A stretch of 64,000 bases of DNA from UBA4416 sp943362175 (lineage in GTDB: Bacteria; Bacteroidota; Bacteroidia; B-17B0; Aurantibacillaceae). Position numbers and translations under genes: made by a program. The DNA lies in assembly GCA_943362175.1 (NCBI GenBank), contig CALRIU020000010.1:1-64000 (forward strand). The letters are read 5' to 3'. Below, piece by piece: positions 23,356 to 35,300 of the stretch (the stretch's first letter is position 1; every line of letters starts with the position of its first letter). The notes below the pieces were generated by a model. The model saw only the letters and a list, made by a program, of their open reading frames with translations. It ran no database searches and was not told the origin of the DNA.

Positions 23356-24309
23356 GTGTCACAAACAGGAACCGATATTTTAGCAGCAAAACAATTTCTG
23401 GAGAATGGGCAACTGGTGGCTATTCCTACCGAAACCGTCTATGGCCTGGCAGCCAATGCGTTCGACGTCAATGCTGTAGCGAAAATTTTTGAAGCCAAGA
23501 ACCGGCCCGAATTTGATCCGCTCATCGTGCATACACACAGCCTGGATGCGGTGTATGATTTCGTGACAGACATCCATCCTCAACTGTTGAAGCTTGCGGA
23601 AGCCTTCTGGCCTGGGCCTTTAACCTTATTGCTCCCGAGGCAGGATACGATTCCTGATTTAACGACTTCGGGATTGAGCAGGGTAGGCGTGAGAATTCCG
23701 GCACACCTGCTTAGCCTGTCACTATTACGCGAATTGAACTTTCCATTGGCGGCGCCTAGCGCGAATCCTTTTGGGTATATCAGCCCGACAACAGCAGCTC
23801 ATGTTCAGAAACAGCTGGGCGATCGGATCAGCTATATCCTCGATGGCGGTCCCTGCGAAGTAGGCCTGGAATCAACCATTGTAGGCGAAGAAGATCATAA
23901 GATCATTATTTACCGCCTCGGAGGCTTATCGGTAGATGCCATCGAAAGCATTGTCGGAAATGTATCCATTCAATTGAACCAATCCAGCAACCCGAAAGCG
24001 CCCGGGCAGCTGAAAAGCCATTATGCGCCCAGGAAGCCTTTGTTTGTTGGGAATGTGATGGAACTTCAAAAAAAACATCGGTCGCAAAAAGCCGGCTTCC
24101 TCATTTTTGGGATACAGGATCCGGGGTTGAACGGTTCGTTGGTGAAAAATTTGTCGCCAACGCAGGACTATAAAGAAGCAGCCGCTAATTTATTTGCACA
24201 CCTGCGCGAGTTGGACGAGTCGGATGCCGAGGTGATCCTGTGCGATCTCCTACCGGGCATGAGCCTGGGCCTGGCCATCAACGATCGTTTGCGGAGAGCG
24301 GCAGGATAA
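23356..24309 (+). CDS. tsaC: L-threonylcarbamoyladenylate synthase (TsaC/Sua5)
   Basis: The enzyme makes threonylcarbamoyl-AMP from threonine, bicarbonate and ATP, the first step of the t6A37 tRNA modification. The protein has 317 residues, so it is the long Sua5 form: a YrdC domain (residues 8-205) plus a C-terminal Sua5 domain. YrdC landmarks are IPTETVYGLAANA, KIFEAKNRPEFDPLIVH, and GVRIPAH and APSANPFGYISPT further on. The C-terminal domain ends LGLAINDRLRRAAG, the conserved Sua5 tail. The start codon is GTG (MSQTGTD); no better in-frame ATG exists before the conserved region. The gene is divergent from the toxin-antitoxin operon and is followed by cmk. Confidence 0.95.
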   Translation: MSQTGTDILAAKQFLENGQLVAIPTETVYGLAANAFDVNAVAKIFEAKNRPEFDPLIVHTHSLDAVYDFVTDIHPQLLKLAEAFWPGPLTLLLPRQDTIPDLTTSGLSRVGVRIPAHLLSLSLLRELNFPLAAPSANPFGYISPTTAAHVQKQLGDRISYILDGGPCEVGLESTIVGEEDHKIIIYRLGGLSVDAIESIVGNVSIQLNQSSNPKAPGQLKSHYAPRKPLFVGNVMELQKKHRSQKAGFLIFGIQDPGLNGSLVKNLSPTQDYKEAAANLFAHLRELDESDAEVILCDLLPGMSLGLAINDRLRRAAG

Positions 24310-24325
24310 CGCCAATCATCGATTT

Positions 24326-24350
24326 GTCGACTGAGGTTCTCGAAGTCAAC
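24326..24350. repeat. single copy of the CTGAGG(C/T)TCTCGAAGT element
   Basis: GTCGACTGAGGTTCTCGAAGTC matches the arms of the inverted repeat at 8132-8211 with one substitution in the 16-base core, and the flank GTC(G/A)AC is also similar. It lies in the tsaC-cmk gap. This shows that the element is dispersed rather than specific to the Ter cluster. Confidence 0.65.
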
Positions 24351-24393
24351 GAAATGATAAGATCTTTATCATCATAATACATTATAACATTTT

Positions 24394-24428
24394 TTTGTTT
24401 CACGGCCCACAAAAAAATCCTACTTTTA
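24394..24428 (+). promoter_or_regulatory. promoter of cmk
   Basis: TTTG (24394-24397), a 23-base spacer, and TACTTTTA (24421-24428; 7 of 8 matches to TAnnTTTG) lie directly upstream of the ATG at 24433. Spacing is at the upper limit of the phylum range. A start site this close would give a leaderless or nearly leaderless mRNA. Confidence 0.45.
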
Positions 24429-24432
24429 CCCG

Positions 24433-25155
24433 ATGTCCAAAATCACCATTGCCATAGACGGTTATTCTTCCTGCGGGAAAAGCACATTGGCAAAGGCATT
24501 GGCACAAAAACTCAGCTACAACTATATCGACACAGGGGCCATGTACAGGGCGGTCACCATTTACTGCCTGCGCAACGGCATTATTGCCGATGGAAAAGTA
24601 GACCAGGAAAAACTCCTGGCATCTTTAAACGACGTGGAAGTGTCGTTTGCCTATAATACCCAGACCAAAACATCTGAAGTATTGCTCAACGGAGAACACG
24701 TGGAGCGGATCATCCGCACGATGGAAGTTGCCAACCATGTAAGCTCCATCAGCTCCATCAGGGAAGTGCGCCAGAAAATGGTGAGCCTGCAACGTAAGAT
24801 GGGTAAGGATAAAGGCGTGATTATGGATGGCCGCGACATCGGTACCCATGTATTTCCGGATGCCGAGCTGAAGTTGTTTATGACAGCCGATAATGCGGTG
24901 CGCGCGCAGCGCCGCCTCGATGAGCTCAGCAGTAAAGGCGAATACCATACCTTTGAGGATGTGAAGCGCAGTCTCGAAAAACGGGATCACGATGATACCA
25001 CACGCAAGGAAAGCCCACTCGTTCAGGCAGAAGATGCCATCGTGCTCGATAATACAGATCTCAGCAAGGAAGAGCAACTGGATTTTGTGATCAAGCTCAT
25101 CAACGACCTCTTACTCACAAAGGATGAGTTTGGGCAGATTTCCTCGAAACGATAG
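24433..25155 (+). CDS. cmk: cytidylate kinase
   Basis: The enzyme phosphorylates CMP and dCMP to the diphosphates, using ATP. The protein has 240 residues. The P-loop is GYSSCGKST (residues 9-17), followed by the substrate region YIDTGAMYRAVT. The NMP-binding insert lies at about 40-95, DGRDIGTHVFPDAELKLF carries the conserved arginine and aspartates, and the lid region includes RDHDDTTRKESPL with its basic residues. All family landmarks are present. The last 12 residues (TKDEFGQISSKR) are a variable tail. The convergent desaturase gene ends 105 bases away; weak complementary tracts (AAAAGGTAA / TTACCTTTT) in the gap may form a poor terminator. Confidence 0.96.
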   Translation: MSKITIAIDGYSSCGKSTLAKALAQKLSYNYIDTGAMYRAVTIYCLRNGIIADGKVDQEKLLASLNDVEVSFAYNTQTKTSEVLLNGEHVERIIRTMEVANHVSSISSIREVRQKMVSLQRKMGKDKGVIMDGRDIGTHVFPDAELKLFMTADNAVRAQRRLDELSSKGEYHTFEDVKRSLEKRDHDDTTRKESPLVQAEDAIVLDNTDLSKEEQLDFVIKLINDLLLTKDEFGQISSKR

Positions 25156-25260
25156 AAAATAATGTAAGATTAAAAGGTAAGAGGGAAAATGCTTCAGTAA
25201 CGTTTTTCTTTCATAAAAGATGCTTGTTTACCTTTTCCATTTGACATCTTCCCTTTTCCA

Positions 25261-26229
25261 TTACGACAGTCCCACCATTTGCTGCTTCTCAAAGTCCCAT
25301 ACTTTCAGGCGGAAGCAGGCCATCACATCTTTTGGGCTCAGGGATGTTTTTTTAGGTGTTTGCAATTCAGGAATAGCCGCCATCACCTCCGGCAGGCGGT
25401 AGAACGGGATCCTGGAATTCATGTGGTGAATATGGTGGTAGCCGATATTGGCTGTCGCCCAGCGCAAAGGTGCGATCAGCTCCATATAGCTGGAAGACTC
25501 GAGGGCGGCGCCTTCATAGGTCCATTCCTCGTTGCCGGCAAAGGTTACCGTCGGGAAATTATGCTGGGCATAGAACAGGTAGCTGCCTAAGCCACCGGAA
25601 ATAAAGTGAGGGATCGCGCACATGAGGATCCAGGTTTGCCAGCCCAAAAAATAAAACACGCAGAACTGGTAAGCGAAGTGCAGGACAAGGCCGATCAGGG
25701 AATCTACATTTTTAGACAGCCGGTTGATGATGGATTTGATGCACATGCCGTACATGAAGGTGAAAAAATAACCGAAAATGATGGTGAGCGGGTGCCTGAT
25801 GAACAGGTAATGAAGCTGCTCCCCGCGGCTGATCCGTTCGAATTTCTGCTTGGTATAGATAGGGTAAGAGCCAATGCTGGCGCTGAAAAGCTTGGAGTTG
25901 TTCTTATGGTGGTAGTCGTGGCTGGCGCTCCAGATGCCTGTTGGAGCCAGCACATAAAATCCGAAAACAGTAAATAAAGCATCAGCCAGCTTCGATTTGT
26001 CGAGAATGGCCTTATGCTGGTGATCGTGATAAATCACGAAGATGCGGACAATCACAAAACCGGCGCAGATACTGCACAGCAGCTTCAGGGACCAGTGAAA
26101 ATTGTAAACGGTGCCGAATAGCAGGGCGATCAGAATCAGGAAACTGGATATGGTTAAAACCCAGCTTTTGGTACGGTCTTCTTTGGCAAATGGCTTGGTG
26201 GCCAGTATAAGTTGTTTTCCGGTGAGCAT
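25261..26229 (-). CDS. membrane fatty acid desaturase
   Basis: The protein has 322 residues with four to six hydrophobic helices. The three histidine clusters of the integral-membrane di-iron desaturases are present: HDHQH (around residue 68-72), HDYHH (around 103-107), and HHIHH near the C-terminus (around 275-279). These bind the two irons that oxidise an acyl chain to a double bond. The acyl specificity is not visible. A promoter with a consensus TTTG and a 20-base spacer lies 8 to 39 bases upstream, so the gene is likely monocistronic. The next gene on this strand is the giant surface protein downstream, separated by 110 bases of AT-rich DNA from which no terminator stands out. Confidence 0.9.
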   Translation of the reverse strand: MLTGKQLILATKPFAKEDRTKSWVLTISSFLILIALLFGTVYNFHWSLKLLCSICAGFVIVRIFVIYHDHQHKAILDKSKLADALFTVFGFYVLAPTGIWSASHDYHHKNNSKLFSASIGSYPIYTKQKFERISRGEQLHYLFIRHPLTIIFGYFFTFMYGMCIKSIINRLSKNVDSLIGLVLHFAYQFCVFYFLGWQTWILMCAIPHFISGGLGSYLFYAQHNFPTVTFAGNEEWTYEGAALESSSYMELIAPLRWATANIGYHHIHHMNSRIPFYRLPEVMAAIPELQTPKKTSLSPKDVMACFRLKVWDFEKQQMVGLS

Positions 26230-26236
26230 TCAGGCA

Positions 26237-26268
26237 TAAAGATATCATGTAAACCATACATTAACAAA
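26237..26268 (-). promoter_or_regulatory. promoter of the desaturase gene
   Basis: On the minus strand TTTG (26265-26268), a 20-base spacer and TATCTTTA (26237-26244; 7 of 8 to TAnnTTTG) lie just upstream of the ATG at 26229. Spacing equals that of the two best promoters in the window. Confidence 0.55.
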
Positions 26269-26340
26269 AAAGTTTTTGCATAATCCCTGCCCTTTATTTT
26301 GTTAACAACGGCTTCGCACACACTCCCCGGAGCCTGCTAA

Positions 26341-29300
26341 TTACCTGATCACATTGACGTTGCCTGTATATTTTCTGACGCGCTTATCAGGCCCACCTTT
26401 AAAGCGTGCCGTCACCATATACACATAGACCTCCATTTTCACGTCGGCCCCTTTAAAAGTGCCGTCCCATCCGATTGCCGGATCGTTGCTCATAAAGAGC
26501 TGCTGGCCCCACCGGTCGAAGATCCTCAGCTCAAATTCGGCGGGATCGTGGTCGTTGATCACGACCAGGAACACATCGTTTAAGCCATCGCCATTAGGCG
26601 TGAAGCTGTTCGGGATAAAGAGGGAAGGGACTTCCTTCACGCGAATGTTGATGCTGACCGTATCAGGACATTGGTACTGGTTATCGGCAATCAGAGTCAC
26701 CACAAACAGGCCGGTATCCTGGTAAAGGTGTGTCGGGTTCTGATTAAAATCCACGTGGCTGTCCCCAAATCCCCATTTCCAGTTATCCGTATGCTCCGAT
26801 TGATCGATAAACTGTACAATGGTGGTGAGATCGATGTCTGATGGATCTATCCTGAAGTTGGCCACCGCATTCGGATGCACGGTAATGCCTCCCGGAAGGC
26901 TTGCTGAATTCACGCAGCCGGCCCGGGATGTCACTGTAAGCTGGGTTGGGTACACGCCCTGTGTGCCATAGCAGGCTTTGGTATTCTGGAGGCTGGAGCC
27001 CGTTCCGTTATTAAAGTTCCAGTACCAGGAAACAATCGTATCAGGCTGGTAGGCAATGCTCAGGTCTTTAAAGGTGATGCAGCTGTATTCACAGATCTCG
27101 GTTTTATCGGCAGAAAATTTCACGGTCGGCAGATCATAATCTTTAATGATAACCGTGTCGCGGACTACAGGACAATTGCCATTGCTCACCGTCCACACAA
27201 AAGCATAGGAGTTGCCACCGGCCAGGCCATTCACGTCTGTATTGTATTGGGTGGCCGTCGTCAAGTTTCCGCCGCCTGGCGCCGTCCACAAGCCTGTAGA
27301 GGTACCTGCCGGGTTATTCGCGGCTAATGACGCAGAGCTTTGCGCACACACAATCTGGTCAGGCCCTGCATTGGAAACCGGAGTATCGTATACATGCACG
27401 ATCACTGTATCATTTACCGAAGTGCAGTTGCCGTTGCTCATCGTCCACAGGAATTTATAAGTGCCTTCCGCTAATCCGCTTACAGCTGAAGTCGCGCTGC
27501 TGGTATTCGCAAAGGCTCCCGCATTAGGTCCGCTTACCTGTGTCCAGGCTCCGGTGGCTGTTCCCGTTGGTGTATTCGCGGCCAGGCTCAGAGAATAGGT
27601 GGCACATAAGCTCCGGTCTGGTCCGGCATTGGCCACCGGTGTATTGTATATTTTCACAACAACAGTATCGTTTACCGATGTACAAGTACCATTGCTCATG
27701 GTCCACAGGAATTTGTAAGTGCCTTCCGCTAAAGCGCTCACGTTGGAGGTAGGGCTGGTGGTATTCGTAAAGGCGGCGGTATTCGGTCCACTGACCTGTG
27801 TCCAGGCTCCTGTGGCCGTACCGGTTGGGGTATTGGCCGCTAAAGCCAGGGAGTAGGTGGCGCATAAGCTCCGGTCCGGTCCGGCATTGGCCACCGGTGT
27901 ATTATACACTTTTACCACCACCGTATCTTTCACAGGCGTACAGCTGCCGTTGCTCATGGTCCAGAGGAACTTGTAGGTGCCTTCCATTAATCCGCTTACG
28001 GATGATGTCGCGCTGGTGGTATTGGTGAAGACACCGCTGTTAGGGCCATTGACTTGTGTCCAGGCTCCTGTGGCTGTGCCGGTAGGAGTGTTGGCTGCCA
28101 AAGCCACAGAATAAGTGGCACATAAACTCTGATCCGGCCCTGCATTGGCCACCGGAGTATTGTATACTTTTACGATGACCGTGTCTTTCGCCGGTGTACA
28201 GCTTCCGTTGCTCATGGTCCACAAAAATTTATAGGTGCCTTCCACCAGCCCCGTCACACCCGGAGTTGCTGTCGCAGTACCGGTGAAGACTCCGGTGTTA
28301 GGTCCGCTGGCCTGTGTCCAGGCCCCTGTAGCCGTACCTGTTGGGGTGTTGGCTGCGAGCGTTACCGAATAAGTAGCGCATAAACTCTGATCCAGTCCTG
28401 CATTGGCAAAAGGTGCATTATAGACCTTTACAACAACCGTATCATTCACAGGCGTGCAGTTGCCGTTGCTCATGGTCCAGAGGAATTTGTAGGTGCCTTC
28501 CGCTAAACCGGTCACATTGGAGGTGGCGCTGGTCGTATTGGTAAAGACTCCGGTATTCGGCCCATTGACCTGTGTCCAGGCTCCTGTCGAAGTCCCTGTT
28601 GGGGTGTTCGCTGCCAAGGCCACAGAGTAGGTGGCGCACAGACTTTGATCCGGTCCGGCATTAGAAACCGGTGTATTGTATACTTTCACGATCACCGTGT
28701 CTTTCGCAGGCGTACAGTTCCCATTGCTCATGGTCCAGAGGAATTTGTAAGTGCCTTCCGCCAATCCGGTTACATTAGAAGTCGCGCTGGTCGTATTGGT
28801 GAAGACTCCGGCATTAGGTCCGCTGGCCTGTGTCCAGGCTCCTGTCGCCGTGCCGGTTGGTGTATTGGCTGCGAGGCTTACAGAATAGGTTGCACAAAGG
28901 TTTTGATCCGGCCCTGCATTGGCCAGCGGTGTATTATAGACCTTCACAAGTACGGTGTCGTTCACCGGTGTACAATTGCCATTGCTCATGGTCCAGAGGA
29001 ATTTGTAGGTGCCTTCCGCTAAACCGGTCACACTGGAGGTGGCGCTGGTGGTATTGGTGAAGACTCCGCCATTAGGCCCGCTTACCTGTGTCCAGGCTCC
29101 GCTGGAAGTGCCGGTAGGTGTATTGGCCGCTAAGGCTACAGAATAGGTGGCGCACAAGCTTTGATCCGGTCCGGCATTGGCAATTGGTGTATTATATACT
29201 TTCACAATCACCGTGTCTTTTGCCGGTGTGCAATTTCCATTGCTCATGGTCCAGAGGAATTTGTAAGTGCCTTCCGCTAAGCCGCTCACACTCGAGGTTG

Positions 29301-32300
29301 CGCTGGTGGTATTGGTGAATACGCCGGCATTCGGCCCGCTGGCTTGTGTCCAGGCTCCTGTGGCTGTTCCCGTTGGAGTGTTGGCTGCTAAGCTCACGGA
29401 GTAGGTGGCACACAGGTTTTGATCCGGTCCGGCATTGGCCACTGGTGTATTATAAACTTTCACAAGCACCGTATCTTTCACAGGCGTACAAGTACCATTG
29501 CTCATGGTCCAGAGGAATTTGTAAGTGCCTTCTGCCAATCCCGTCACGTTAGAGGTGGCGCTGGTGGTATTGGTGAAAACTCCACTATTAGGGCCGCTTA
29601 CCTGCGTCCAGGCTCCGGTAGCAGTGCCTGTTGGGGTGTTGGCTGCCAGCGCTACCGAATAAGTAGTACACAAACTCTGATCCGGTCCGGCGTTGGCAAT
29701 TGGGGTATTATACACTTTCACAATCACGGTATCGTTCACAGGCGTGCAGTTTCCGTTGCTCATGGTCCAGAGGAACTTATAAGTGCCTTCCGCTAATCCG
29801 GTGACGGATGGTGTGGCGCTGGTGGTATTGGTGAAGACGCCGGTATTCGGCCCACTGGCCTGTGTCCAGGCGCCAGTAGCGGTTCCGGTCGGCGTATTGG
29901 CTGCCAAGGCCACAGAGTAGGTGGCGCATAAGCTTTGGTCCGGTCCGGCATTGGCCGTCGGTGTATTATACACTTTCACGATCACCGTGTCCTTTGCAGG
30001 CGTGCAGGTGCCGTTGCTCATGGTCCAGAGGAACTTATAGGTGCCTTCCATTAATCCGCTTACGGATGATGTGGCGCTGGTCGTATTGGTAAACACTCCG
30101 CTGTTAGGGCCGCTGGCCTGAGTCCAGGCTCCGGTGGCTGTACCGGTTGGTGTATTCGCGGCTAAGTTGACGGAATAGGTGGCGCAAAGGTTTTGGTCCG
30201 GTCCTGCATTGGCCAGCGGAGCGTTGTATACTTTCACGGTCACGGTATCATTCACCGGCGCACAGTTCCCATTGCTCATGGTCCACAGGAATTTGTAAGT
30301 GCCTTCCGCTAAACCGGTGACGGATGATGTGGCGCTGGTGGTATTGGTAAAGACGCCGCCATTCGGTCCGCTTACCTGTGTCCAGGTTCCGGTGGCTGTC
30401 CCTGTCGGTGTGTTGGCTGCCAGGGCCACGGAGTAGGTGGCGCATAAGCTTTGATCCGGCCCGGCATTAGCTGTAGGTGGGTTATAGATCCGTATTTCGA
30501 CCGTGTCTTTCGCCGGTGTACAATTCCCGTTGCTTACTGTCCAGATAAAGCGGTAGGTGCCTTCAACCAGGGAGCCTGCCGCAGAAGCCGGTGATACTGA
30601 ATTGCTGAAGACGGCGCTGTTAGGACCGCTCAATTGAGTCCAGGCGCCTGTCAGGATTCCCGGCGGTACAGCGGCCGACAAGGTCACACTGTAGGTATTG
30701 CATAAGGCCTGGTCCGGCCCGGCATTGGCAGTAGGCGTGAGGTTCACGATCACCGTCGCCGTATCTTTCGACAGGCAGGTATTGCGGTTCACGGTAACGA
30801 CGTATGAGGTGGTTTCCGGATTTCCTGTAGAATTGGTCCCTGTGACGACAGGATTAGCCACAGTGGAAGAGTTCAGGCTGCCAACCGGTGTCCAGGTATA
30901 GGTGTAGCCTGTAATAGCCGGATAGCCAATGTTTGCAGGCTGTCCGGAGCAGATCATTGTATCCCTTGCAAAATGCCGGAGAGGTAATATGATCGGGATT
31001 TGTGCCGGGTTACAGCTGCATGGATTGATGGCAGTATCCACCACGGCAATCAGATTACAGGCGCTGCCCGAAGGAATGCTTAAGGTATAGGAGTAGTTGT
31101 AGGAGCCGTTGTTGGGGATCAGGGCGTTGATAGAATCCATGCCTACCAATACATCGCCCGGGTTATAGACGCCATTGTTGTTGACGTCCTGGTAGTAGCT
31201 GATTTTTGTTTTATTACTGGGGTTGATCGCTTCTCCGGTGTTATTGATCGTGAAATTGATGTAACCGATTTCTCCCGAAGGAGGATTCGGAACGGCATAG
31301 CCGCTTTGGTTGCTGAGGGTGAGGTAGCCTTTGTAGGTGAATACAGGAAGCGTATCGCCACCGGTATACACTTTCACCCCACAGTTGTTCCCGGAAACGG
31401 TGCAGTATAAATTCGTGCTGCTGGTGGTTTTCGAAATAAAATTAAAAATGCTACAACTTAAGGCCTTGGCATCGCCCCTGTAATTGATATTGAATTTGAC
31501 GCTGTCTCCGGCCACGGTGCCCTGTGGGAGCTTCCAGGAAAGCTCCTGCTGGTTGTTGATGGTGAATATGGTAGGGTTTGTGTTCACCGGCGCATTGTGC
31601 AGGCCTGTGAAAGAGCCGGCCACAAAGGAGACGCCGGGCGGGAGGATCACGGTGACGGAATCTGTATTGCCAAAGCTTAAAGGCCCCGAATTTTTTACAT
31701 AAATCTCAAGGGTTGAAGGACTGTTGCATGGAGAGATATAAGTACTCTTCAACCGGGTATCGGTAAAATAGGGAGCTGTGGCACCGTTGATGCCAAGCTG
31801 CGACGAGAGCGAAACCAGCTGCCCGGTAGATGAGCCGCAGGCGCTCTTGCCCTGGAAGCTAAAGCTGGCGAGGCTTCCGGAAGTATAGCCACAGGAGGTG
31901 ATCACCTTGAATTTGATTTTCACCGAATTCAGGGTAGGATCGAGGATGCCCGGCAAGCCATTGGCGGCAATGGAAGGGCTTAGTACCGAAACGTTATACT
32001 GGTAAAGCGTTCCGCCTATATAGATAGGATTGCTGATAGACACATAAGGTGAGGCGGCAGGGTAGGAAAGTAAGGAGCTCCCGGGGATAATGGATACACC
32101 AACGGGCAGGTTAACCGTTAAGGTCAGGGAATAAGCGCTGCCGAGCTGAATGTTGATGCCTTCCACGGTATAGGTGGCCGTGTCGCACAAATTAATATTG
32201 GTAGGAGGGCTGATGACATTGGTAATCAGCAGAGGCGATTGAGGTGTGAGCTTTAATTTAATGGTCTTCGGAGTGCATGGGTAGCTGGCCAGGTTGGCAG

Positions 32301-35300
32301 GATACCCCTGGCAGTTCCAGCCGGCATGCACCGTGATGCTGTCGATACCGCAGGAGGTATAGGTGCCTGTTAAACGGTAATTCTTTGTATTGCCCGCCGT
32401 GATGTTGCCTACCTGGTAAATGCCGCCTACAGGAGTTAAGGTGGCCGAGGTAGCAAGATCCACTGCCTGCGTAATTGTCACGCCCGATATGGTGGGAGCT
32501 GTGAACCAGGTGTTTGCTGCCGTGGAGTTGGATGTGTTGGATAAGGAAATATCCCAGGTTACCACATTGGTATTGGCAATGATATTGGGTAGGGGCGACT
32601 GCAGAAAAATATCAGGCCCATTGTATAAAATAATATCCTGGCCAACGGTGGAGGATATGTTTGACGCCGGATTCTGCACCAGGAAAGGCCCCGGCTTGAA
32701 TTTCCAGTTGTAGGTAATGGGCTGCTGTATGTTTTGTACCACCTGGCAGCTCGGCTGAATCCTCACATTCAGTGTGCCATAAAAGCCGTCATCACTTGGT
32801 GTGATTAGCGGGGTGGCACCTGTGAAAAACTGCCCTACAGGGAATTTGAACACGTTGGTGGCGGTGCTTAAAGGGCTCAGTGTAAAGCTTGGAGAGCCTG
32901 ATCCTGCCAGGGTTCCCGAAGTTCTTACTTCCGAAAAATTAGCGGAAACAAACTGATAGCCCACCGGCACGATCACTTCCAGCGTATCAATGGTAGCCCA
33001 GCGCCTCACCTCAAACGGAAACAGGTTACCGCCTGCGTAGTTACTGCAGCAGGGCCCTATGCTCAGGTAATAATTTTGGGTGATGTTGATGGTATTGCAA
33101 TCATTTACGGTATAGCTGTCGGGGCCGTAATTGGTATAGTAATAGCCGATGATGCTGAAGTTGCCCTGGAAATTGTTGCAGGAGAACTTGTTGACGGCAT
33201 TGGTTGGCAGGGCAATGTCGGAGGTGTAAAATTCATTGGTACATACGGCCGGTAAGATGGTTCCTCCGGTATTGGAAGACACCCTGTACTTCGGCTCAAA
33301 TACCAGGGAGTCGTTATTGAGGTACACAAAGCCAAGGGCCGCGCCGCCGGAGGCAATCAGGGCCGCGCTGCTGAGGTCATACTTGAAAGTGGCTACCGGA
33401 AGAACAGACGGGCCGCCCGGAACATTACAGGTGGCAAACAAGGCATTGGCCCTGTAGATTTTTAAAGTACCTCCCAGGGCGGTCAGGTAATTTCCATTGG
33501 TAATCGTAGAGCTCACATAACAGTATTGCCAGGAAGGATGGGTGACATCCGTTTTAATAACGCCGGTGTATTTTGAGGTAATGGTATCGCCATACATGGC
33601 TCGGTTTGTCCGGATAGCGCTGAAGTTTAAGGATCCGGAAGCATCCGGGAGGCCGTTGTTATCGTTGTCCGGCAAGCCGTAAGAGGTACGCTGGATCGAA
33701 AAGTCTTTGAAGGTCAGTCCCACGCAGGTAATCGGGCACAGGATATCCAGTGGGAAATTGTTGTTGGTAGTGAGGATCTCACAGCCACAGGCAGCAGAAG
33801 GCGAGTAGAACAGGTCCACCCCTACATTTCCGGGGCCACCGGCACAGGAGCTGCAATTGGCTGTCAGCCCGATCAGGATCTGTGCCTGCTCAAGGGTGAA
33901 AGGCGCACCTCCGTTGAATACGGCTGTGATTACATTCCCGCTTTGAGTGACACTGGTCGGCATCCAGGTTGTAATATTATCATAAGCCACTATTTTCACA
34001 CTTCCCGGGTTATAGGTGGCGCAGGGAGGGAGCGTATACTTTATTTTCCAATAAGCATCGGAGCCTACAGGGTAAGAGAAATTATAGCCGGACAATAAAT
34101 AATTGAAGGTTGCGGTGGAGCCCGATACCAGCGAGGAGGGAGAGCCGTTGTTGGAGACAGCCGAGTTAAACTGCAGATGGTTGTACACTTTTCCCCAGTT
34201 CTCCGCCACCTGGTAGTTGTTCTGGCAGATGCTCTGGTAATCGCCTTTGTAGCGCCAGCCATTGATCACACTCGATTGGCAGCAGGAGGTCACATCCCAG
34301 GTAATGATGACCACATCGCCTGCATTGATGGAGGGAATGTTCAGGATAAAGGCTCCTTTCGGGTTGGCCGGCAGGCATCCGAAGGCCGAGTTGTTCTGGG
34401 AGGATACAGGCGTATAGGTAGCCGGAGCTCCGCCGTTGACACTGAGCCTGATGCTTGAAATATCAATGGCCGATTGCAAGCCTGCATTATAGCCCGTGCT
34501 TGTGGCCTGGAAGATTTCCAGGTTCACATTCACTGCCTGGCCCACGCCAATGTTTTCTACTTTTAATTGTTGGGTGCTGATGTTGCCCGGCGCCAGGCAA
34601 ACAACCTGGCTTGCCTGAGGCGTGATCCGGAGATTGGGTATAAAGTTCGGGAACACCACGTTGGCATTCGATAAGGTCGTTTGGCAGGCCTGGCCGCCAC
34701 AGCCCCAGCTGGCTTCAAAGCTCGACAATACCGAGGAGCAATTGAGGATGGAGATCGTTTCGCAGACGGTAATGCTTTCTCCCGATTCAAAGAGTCCGTT
34801 GTTATTGCCGACAGACATAAAATCGGCAGGTCCCAATAGGATCGTTTCTGTACCGCCTGCACTGCTCCAGCCACCGGCACTTACTCCTGTAATTTGCACA
34901 CCATTGCCATGAATGTCCTTGAGGGTGACGGCGCTTAGCTCTCCAAGGCCACCGTTAATAATCGTAATACAGCGGCTGAAAGTTCCCCCGATGGCTCCGG
35001 CATAGGATTGATTGGTAATGGTTGTAATTGAGAGATTGGGCTGTTTGATTACATAATTGTTGGTGGTATGGGTGCTGTAAAATGCGCTTGAGTTGGCCGT
35101 ATAGTTCACGTTGAGCGTGTTTTCTATAGGATTCCCCGCCGATAAAAACGCCAGCACATCGCAGTTCACGGAGGCGGTATAGCTAACCACCACCGAAGAA
35201 AGGGTAGGGATGTTGGCAATGGAAAAGGTGGGAGCGTTTAACGGAACGGTGCTGGTGGCGGTAGCATTGCTCACAGAGCCTACCTGGTAAACCACACCGC

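Noticed and set aside
27127..30732. Regular 258-base repeats that might be taken for a CRISPR or satellite array
   Set aside because: The repeats stay in one open frame of the surface protein, are far longer than CRISPR repeats, and have no unique spacers between them.
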